Assembly: GCA_002284615.2 (NCBI GenBank)
Contig: MU069465.1
Location: 122,213 to 132,809 of the forward strand
DNA length: 10,597 nucleotides
DNA from: Dunaliella salina
Taxonomy: Eukaryota > Chlorophyta > Chlorophyceae > Chlamydomonadales > Dunaliellaceae
Direction of reading: 5' to 3'
Shown here: positions 6,220 through 10,597 of the stretch, piece after piece
How positions within the stretch are numbered: the stretch's first letter is position 1
How the letters are laid out: each line of letters begins with the position of its first letter
The notes under the pieces: generated by a model
The model's input: only the letters and a program-made list of their open reading frames with translations
Told to the model about the DNA's origin: nothing
The model's database searches: none
Program-made: the position numbers and the translations under genes

Positions 6220-6745
6220 CCTTCAACCCTTGCTGCATCTAGAACTACATGCAGCCCAAAGGGGTTACTAAAGTTACTGAAGACATAGTGAACAAAAAGG
6301 CAGGTCCCCATGTGCCACCCCTACAGAATTTGACACCGCAGTATGATAAGACATCCTAAGAGCAGCTGAAGCCTGAGGGCGCTGGTCAATTGGTGCAAGT
6401 TTTGAACATCCACCTTTTTTCGCTTCAGAGAGGGCCACAAAGAGAGCTAATGGGGAAATCCACCTGTCTTGCTAAGGGGAGCGCCAGAACCAGGGAGCTC
6501 GTGAGGATCGTGCCAACATGCATTCCCAAATCGGTATTCCTTTTTCATGGACCTATTTGCAAGATCCAGTCCATTTTATGCTTGAACTGGTTTATTTTTG
6601 TATTCACGTATTTGTCTGTAAGGTGTGGGTGCTGATTACAGGATTGGCACCCCTTCCTTGGGCTGTCCCAGAGGCTGCCTCCCAGGGAAAGACGAGGCCC
6701 TTCTGCGCGCCTCCGGCTTTCCTGGATCTGTGTCAGTAAAATCCA
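6220..6745. other. Stretch with one weak exon candidate
   Basis: Apart from the candidate at 6429-6500, I see no gene. AACCTTGAACCCCCAACCTTC-like text at 6203-6228 is a short imperfect repeat just left of it. AGAGGCTGCCTCCC at about 6670-6683 recurs at 6904-6917. Confidence 0.35.
6429..6500 (+). CDS. Weak candidate exon, phase 0-0
   Basis: The left border CACCTTTTTTCGCTTCAG is a strong acceptor and the right border CTC|GTGAGG a fair donor. Only one of three frames is open (RGPQRELMGKSTCLAKGSARTREL), and it happens to be phase 0 at both ends, so it could follow exon 4. It does not resemble the second half of an FF domain, lacking the aromatic core and the D-x-R loop. I list it only because the borders are good. 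Confidence 0.18.
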
Positions 6746-6757
6746 AGGGGTTCATTG

Positions 6758-6847
6758 AGAATCGAACCCGCAGCTCCGGGGTCTAGGCAAGATCCAACGT
6801 ATTAGAGCAATGTATTTCCGGTTTGCCCGGACACATAGTTCGAGTCC
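6758..6847. other. Decayed tRNA-like sequence with two opposed B-box motifs
   Basis: On the - strand GGTTCGATTCT (6758-6768) matches the Pol III B-box consensus GGTTCGANNCC at all but one position, with GCTC..GATC D-arm-like pairing upstream. On the + strand AGTTCGAGTCC (6837-6847) also misses one position, with TTAGAGC upstream and possible TCCGGGGT/ATTCCGGG end pairing. Neither strand folds into a good cloverleaf with all stems, so this is more likely a tRNA-derived SINE remnant or tRNA pseudogene than a working tRNA. Confidence 0.3.
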
Positions 6848-6920
6848 ATTCCGGGTTTTTGACAAATTATATAAATATTTCCGGGCCCCGTGCGGGCTGA
6901 CTTAGAGGCTGCCTCCCGAT

Positions 6921-6930
6921 TGTGTGCGTG

Positions 6931-6990
<60 letters not shown>

Positions 6991-7012
6991 TGTGTGCGCG
7001 TGCGTGCTGAGC
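6921..7012. repeat. (TG)n microsatellite
   Basis: About 30 TG units flanked by GTGCGTGCA and by TGTGCGCGTGCGTGC. Alternation is interrupted once by TTTG at about 6986-6989. Confidence 0.95.
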
Positions 7013-7081
7013 AGTAGCAAGCATCTGCAGCAGGTGTGGGGGGGTTGGGGGACCTGAAGTCTTGATTTTTGTGGGGAAGCT

Positions 7082-7319
7082 GAGCTGCTCTAAGTGTGCT
7101 GCACTGGAGTGTGCTGCGCTAGAGTGTGCTGCGCTAGAGTGCGCTGCGCTAGAGTGTGCTGCGCTAGAGTGTGCAGCACTAGAGTGTGCTGCGCTAGAGT
7201 GTGCTGCGCTAGAATGTGCTGAACTAGAGTGTGCTGCGCTAGAGTGTGCTGCATTAGAATGTGCTGCGCTAGAGTGTGCTGCTCTTAGTGTGCTGCACTG
7301 GAGTGTGCTGCACTAGAGT
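7082..7319 (+). repeat. 15-bp minisatellite, about 16 units
   Basis: Tandem units of GTGCTGCGCTAGAGT. Fourteen full units and one 14-base unit can be placed from 7096 to 7319, preceded by a related partial unit. Variants are mostly at the CGC/CAC and GAGT/GAAT positions. One frame reads Cys-Ala-Ala-Leu-Glu repeated about 12 times; the 14-base unit at 7276-7289 then breaks that frame. A single-base loss late in the array and no recognised flanking gene argue that it is a DNA satellite and not a protein. Confidence 0.95.
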
Positions 7320-7327
7320 GTGCTTGC

Positions 7328-7526
7328 TACCGTAGAGACCCGTGATCATTGTGCATTAAATATCTTTTTTCAAGGGCTGCGCAATGCACAAAAATTGGTT
7401 TTAAGGTGCGAAAATGGTAGGATTTTGGAGTTTTCGGAAAATTTGGGTGCACAATGAGGCGTGCGCAATGATAATATTAAGTTCGAAAATTTTGGGGGTG
7501 CGCAATGGTCACAGGTCTCTACAGTA
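7328..7526. mobile_element. MITE-like element 1 with 28-bp inverted ends
   Basis: The left end (7328-7355, TACCGTAGAGACCCGTGATC...) and the right end (7499-7526, read inverted TACTGTAGAGACCTGTGACC...) match at 24 of 28 positions, and all four differences are C/T transitions. The element is about 200 bp, AT-rich inside, has no reading frame, and carries TGCGCAATG several times. A TA dinucleotide is at both ends, as expected for a TA target, but no longer target duplication is seen. Its interior (AAAATTTGGGTGCACAATG) resembles element 2. It abuts the 15-bp satellite. Confidence 0.75.
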
Positions 7527-7560
7527 ACCCAAGAGCGCCCATGCTTGTGAGATTTTGATG

Positions 7561-7913
7561 CTTGCCTTTGGGTCCGCTAGAAGGTGTGCTGGGTCTTGTG
7601 GACATTTCAATTTTTTGCCATGGAAGAGAAGGAAAGATAAGAAAAGAAAAGGCTACGCAAGCCAGGGGCTTTGTTCTGATGTCGACAAATCTACTTTCTT
7701 TTTGTTTAATAACCAGTGTTCATTTACAGCCCAGCAGTCATGCGTTTTGACTCAGTGGCTCCTTTCCTGTAAACCTGTAAACCTTGTCATGGTGTCAACT
7801 GGCTTCTTATCTGGCACCCCAAGGACAACCTTGCCAGAGAGTTGTTGAGGCTCATCTTCGGAGCCATTGAACAGGGCGCCGGCTCTTGCAGGCATTTCAA
7901 TCCTTTACTTGGT
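7561..7913 (+). repeat. Local duplication pair 7561-7621 / 7851-7913
   Basis: Two copies about 60 bp long, 290 bp apart. Both end in a CTTG...GGCATTTCAAT-type block (TCTTGTGGACATTTCAAT and TCTTGCAGGCATTTCAAT). Read in matching frames they give FGSARRCAGSCGHFN and FGAIEQGAGSCRHFN. The second copy is GC-richer. Confidence 0.55.
7735..7753 (-). repeat. Dispersed hairpin element, copy 2 (one stem mismatch)
   Basis: CAGTCA..TGACTC around a 7-base loop, in the same orientation as the copy at 281, and followed by CTGTAAACCTGTAAACCTTGT, as that copy is followed by CTTGTAACCTTGTGAACCTTG. Confidence 0.55.
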
Positions 7914-8062
7914 ATGATTTTTATTGACTTGTAGGGGTTCCTGGCAAGTTCAAAGACACATCTAGGCTCATGAGGTGCTCAAAAGCACAGCAAAGGCTTG
8001 AGAGTTGCTCAAACACACATTGAGTGTTTGTAAAGAGGTACTGTCTGAACCCGGCAACTCCT

Positions 8063-8294
8063 GGTCTTTGTGGCTGAGATTTACACATTTTGGATCGCAA
8101 TGATTTCCATTGATTTAGAATTCAGTGTGCTTCAACACTGCAAGGTCGGCTGAAGTCGCTTATGGCAAGCGGCAAGGCTTGTCCCCCCTCGAATGGTAGG
8201 CAATCAACGACAGGGCCAGTTAGGCAGGAGTACCAGGGAGTGGATNAAACACATTTTGGATCGCAGCCCCCGGTGTTTGTGGTTGAGATCCACA
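8063..8294 (+). repeat. Local duplication with permuted blocks
   Basis: The block TTTGTGGCTGAGATTTACA (8068-8086) recurs as TTTGTGGTTGAGATCCACA (8276-8294). The block ACACATTTTGGATCGCA, which follows the first, recurs at 8249-8265, before the second. This is what a tandem duplication of a longer unit leaves behind. The ambiguous base n is at 8246, just at the border. Confidence 0.6.
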
Positions 8295-8518
8295 AAGTGT
8301 TCCCCTCGAGGCTCGTTTGTGCCCCCCCTTTTTTTGAAGGATCAGGACTGACCCAAAACCTGCGTGAGATCCAGATCATGGATTGCGATTGCGATTTTAC
8401 AAAAAAGGAAAAAAGAGCACAAGGGGTGACCTTTCTTTTGAAGGGAAGGGGTCATCATGGGTGTGAGTACTGGGACTCGAGAAAACAAGTTGGCAAGGTT
8501 ACAAGGTTACAAGGCCTC

Positions 8519-8537
8519 CAGTCAAAACGACTGACTG
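8519..8537 (+). repeat. Dispersed hairpin element, copy 3
   Basis: CAGTCA-AAACGAC-TGACTG, followed by CTAGCC and preceded by ACAAGGTTACAAGGCCTC. Identical in stem and loop to copy 1 read inverted. Confidence 0.7.
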
Positions 8538-8652
8538 CTAGCCTAACAAACACATTGGCAAGGGTATAACCGCAGAGCACGCCCGTGTGTGGAGATTCCT
8601 GGAGAGGCATTGACGGCTAGGCTATGCAGGATTACAGGAAGAAGAAGGCCTC

Positions 8653-8671
8653 CAGTCAAAAGGGCTGACTG
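8653..8671 (+). repeat. Dispersed hairpin element, copy 4
   Basis: CAGTCA-AAAGGGC-TGACTG, preceded by GGCCTC and followed by CTAGCCAGCTAGG. The stem is perfect while the loop differs from copy 3, 134 bases upstream. Confidence 0.7.
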
Positions 8672-9109
8672 CTAGCCAGCTAGGCTGTGCAGCACCCTTG
8701 ATCCCTGTGTTGCTGGGGACCTCTTGGTCAAGGTGTGCAGGCTAGAGCATGCACCTCTGCCCAAAGTTCACCCAACTTGAAGCTAAACTTCATTTTGTAA
8801 AAAGTTTGTTTTCACAGACTTTGTCCCTAGCTCAACTGCAGGGCTTTCACCTCCTCATTCTCATGCAGAGCACCATTTTCGTCAGCCCCTGGCCCGTTGA
8901 CTGTCTCAGCTTGGCTGCCTGGAATTTTTGTCCAGCACTATCACAACGTATTTTTGCATTAAGTTTACCACAGGGTCTGTCTTCAGCTCAAGTATAGGGC
9001 CTGTGGCATCCTACTTAAAGCAGGGCAAGATCAGTCCTTGACGCGGTTGTCTGGCTCAACCTGGCTGCCTGGAGATCCTGTGTAGACAGTTATAGTAACG
9101 AAAATGATA
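8672..9109. other. Non-coding stretch with a short local duplication
   Basis: GTTGACTGTCTCAGCTTGGCTGCCTGGA (8896-8922) and GTTGTCTGGCTCAACCTGGCTGCCTGGA (9046-9072) are copies 150 bp apart. A CTCATTCTCATGCAG acceptor-like site precedes the first (about 8868), but no donor or known protein follows. Nothing else is recognised. Confidence 0.4.
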
Positions 9110-9294
9110 CTGGACAGCTCCTTGATCATTATTATTATGCAATATTAAAAGTTCTTGGAGCAGTGGGTACGAAAAATGGTTTGGAGGGAAATTTTCGGGG
9201 GTTTTGTGAAAATTTGGGTGTGCAATAGGGGTGCACAATGGATTTATTAAATCCAAAAAATTTAAGGGTGCGTAGTGGTCACAGAGCTGTCCGG
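9110..9294. mobile_element. MITE-like element 2 with 7-bp target duplication
   Basis: The ends CTGGACAGCTC... (9110-9132) and, inverted, CCGGACAGCTC... (9294-9272) match at 17 of 23 positions, most differences being transitions. AATGATA stands directly before (9103-9109) and directly after (9295-9301), a perfect 7-bp direct repeat that looks like a target-site duplication. The body is about 185 bp, non-coding, and shares GAAAATTTGGGTG and GGTGCACAATG with element 1. The end TGATCATT also recurs in element 1, so they are related subfamilies. Confidence 0.72.
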
Positions 9295-9561
9295 AATGAT
9301 AATCCAAGCTTGGCTGGCTTGAAGTGTCCATCAGTGGTGCTCTGTGGTCGCACCCAATGTCTCCTGTTCTTCAAATGTTACCTAACTCAATCCTATCCTG
9401 CCCTAGAATTTTTCATCCTCCCTTTTTGTTTTACGATATGCCAACCAATTGGTCTCTTCCAGGCCTCTTTTCCCTGGCACACTGCAGCCTCCTTTTCCTG
9501 GGCCTAGAGGGTACCCATTTTGTGGCTTCAAGAGCTGCTTTCCTGCTGATTCCTTGTGCAG
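9295..9561. other. Stretch upstream of candidate exon
   Basis: Pyrimidine-rich on the + strand, ending in CTGCTTTCCTGCTGATTCCTTGTGCAG. No gene is recognised. It behaves like the 3' end of an intron. Confidence 0.35.
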
Positions 9562-9625
9562 GAGGCGCATGCAAAGCAGGCTGAGAAGGAGGATGGCATG
9601 GTAGAGATGGAGATAGAAGATCAGG
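9562..9625 (+). CDS. Candidate exon, charged linker
   Basis: Twenty-one codons plus one base: EAHAKQAEKEDGMVEMEIEDQ. The acceptor has a long pyrimidine tract (TTCCTGCTGATTCCTTGTGCAG) and the donor CAGG|GTAAGC is close to consensus. The other two frames hit stops. The start is phase 0, matching the end of exon 4. The Glu/Lys/Met-rich content would suit a linker between FF domains (TCERG1 has such charged linkers), but there is no specific match, and the second half of FF2 would have to come before it. It could also belong to another gene. Confidence 0.35.
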
Positions 9626-9717
9626 GTAAGCAGCTTTTTCCTTCCAGGGAGCCCATTGAAAGATGCTGATGTCATGCAGGCCAGGGTAGATCATCCAACC
9701 TTAGTTCCATGATTCTT

Positions 9718-10085
9718 GCATGACTACTTTAGGCAAAAGCAGCGATCCATGTGCGCTGGGAACAATCTGTGCGGTGGATCTTTGGATCTCAGAACCGTTG
9801 AACCTTTGAACCCTTTGTGAACAACCTGTTGTGAATATTGCACGGCCACTGAGGGCAGCACTCCATGCACGCTGTGAGCTCCTGAACATTTGAACCTTTG
9901 GTGAACAACCTCAGTGATTAGAGCATGACCACTTTGGCCAGCAACCCATGTGCCCTGGGAGCAGCCTGTGGTGAATCTTTGAACCTCGGGACTTTTGCAC
10001 CTTTGAACCACTTTGAACCACTTTGATGATTAACTGCTCTTGGCAGTAGCGGCAGCAGCAGCAGCAGCAACCCATCTGCGCCGGG
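9718..10085 (+). repeat. Degenerate tandem repeat, four ~85-120 bp units
   Basis: Units start near 9718, 9838, 9923 and 10024, each with the pattern (GCATGAYYACT..GGC)AGCAACCCATGTGCGCTGGGAGCA, mutated to various degrees. Units 1-3 go on to TTTGAACCTTTG-type runs and the first two share GTGAACAACC. A (GCA)n run (10052-10071) sits in the fourth. No coding frame runs through the units consistently. Confidence 0.65.
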
Positions 10086-10148
10086 AGCATCCTTCAGTGG
10101 GACCCATGTCAGCTTGCTACTTACAAGGCTAACAAGAAAAGAGCTGCT

Positions 10149-10167
10149 CAGTCAAAATGCATGACTG
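10149..10167 (+). repeat. Dispersed hairpin element, copy 5
   Basis: CAGTCA-AAATGCA-TGACTG with perfect stem and a third loop sequence, followed by CTGCTTC instead of CTAGCC. It is the most diverged in its flanks. Confidence 0.55.
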
Positions 10168-10241
10168 CTGCTTCTTAGGCGAGCCTTCCTCAGTGGGCGC
10201 CGCCTTCAGGCTGGAGACTGCCTACGCCTTCTCTTTCACTG

Positions 10242-10385
10242 AGAAGCAGTCCATCAGCACTGTTTTGCCACACCCTCACTGGCAGTGCATCATCAGCTGT
10301 ATTTTGGCACTTTCGCAACACGCATGAGCTGTGTTTCGGCAAAAATTTGGAAAGTACTGCATGAGCTGTGTTCTGGCACTCCGTT
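10242..10385. repeat. Short tandem repeat CATGAGCTGTGTTYTGGCA
   Basis: Four imperfect units of about 35-45 bp begin near 10242, 10287, 10321 and 10359. The last two (CATGAGCTGTGTT) are nearly identical. On the - strand they give a recurring QNTA/QNSA motif (CQNTAHAVL, CQNTADDAL, WQNSADGLL); I see no sign that it is translated. Confidence 0.55.
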
Positions 10386-10597
10386 TGTGGCTGCATCTCG
10401 CCGCTTTCTCACCACTTATCCTTAGCAGGCACCCCCGGTGTAACACATCTTTGCACAGTGCCAGTACAGTCCATCTGCACATGGAACCCTTTGATTGCAC
10501 ACACACACACACATCCCTCCCTTTTTTGATCCATGTCAACCCACACACACACACATCCTGGGTATTCTCGACGCACAAATTGGCACACACACACACA
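10386..10597. repeat. Short CA microsatellites at the right edge
   Basis: Three short CA runs (10498-10513, 10541-10555, 10583-10597), separated by unique sequence; the last is cut by the window edge. No gene is seen. Confidence 0.85.

Larger units (their letters stand above)
7527..8062. other. Unresolved stretch with a local duplication
   Basis: Apart from the duplication at 7561/7851 and a hairpin copy at 7735, no gene is recognised. The + frame around 7795-7906 reads NWLLIWHPKDNLARELLRLI and on without a stop to 7933; it looks protein-like but matches no family I know and has no clear splice borders. A basic stretch (KRRKDKKRK) lies in the frame after 7620. Confidence 0.3.

Noticed and set aside
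6203..6240. Telomere-like CCAAACC/AACCCCC repeats
   Set aside because: Only a few irregular units, not a tandem telomeric array.
6758..6847. Functional tRNA gene
   Set aside because: The T stem fails on both strands, and the D and anticodon arms cannot all be formed; only the B-box-like loops are good.
7082..7319. CRISPR array
   Set aside because: The repeats are contiguous 15-bp units without spacers, in a eukaryotic context.
8162..8569. 135-codon + strand open frame and the - strand frame opposite it
   Set aside because: It spans an ambiguous base, a permuted duplication and a hairpin repeat copy; no motif is recognised on either strand.
10190..10396. - strand frame with QNTA/QNSA repeats as a repeat protein
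   Set aside because: The pattern follows from the DNA tandem repeat with unequal units; there is no supporting border or homology.

Overview
The window is eukaryotic nuclear DNA. It shows short exons separated by introns of about 0.8-1.6 kb with GT..AG borders, long dinucleotide microsatellites, minisatellites, MITE-like inverted-repeat elements and Pol III B-box-like sequences. There are no operons, no Shine-Dalgarno-led genes and no long intact reading frame. The exons are GC-richer than the surrounding DNA. This fits a repeat-rich alga, another protist or another eukaryote with similar introns; I cannot name the organism.

The one gene I can recognise is on the + strand, in the left third. 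Four exons (64-157, 1785-1897, 2835-2966, 3783-3860) join in phase into 139 codons: a Gly-rich linker, a basic/acidic helix, a complete FF domain and the first helix of a second FF domain. The FF1 core (RFKELL, then SRWERELPKL, DPRY, LKERRAAFDDF) resembles FF1 of the transcription elongation/splicing coupling factor TCERG1 (CA150) more than PRP40. Anything upstream (WW domains in the family) lies outside the window. The rest of FF2 was not found with confidence. One well-bordered candidate exon (9562-9625) and a weaker one (6429-6500) lie downstream.

The most striking feature is that every one of the four exons has one or more degenerate 'echo' copies in the neighbouring intron: exon 1 at 366-435, exon 2 at 2056-2103, exon 3 at 3031-3111, and exon 4 as three copies at 3364-3749 directly upstream of the intact one. 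Similar short local duplications (40-100 bp, spaced 150-300 bp) occur through the non-genic part too (7561/7851, 8063/8248, 8896/9046, 9718-10080).

The rest (about 3.9-10.6 kb) is non-coding or unresolved. It holds a five-copy dispersed hairpin family (CAGTCA-N7-TGACTG), two related MITE-like elements (7328-7526 and 9110-9294), a ~310-360 bp dispersed repeat (1329-1690 and 4747-5058), 15-bp and 27-bp minisatellites, decayed tRNA-like sequence near 6.8 kb, and a - strand reading frame (5905-6219) of uncertain status. Base 8246 is ambiguous (n).
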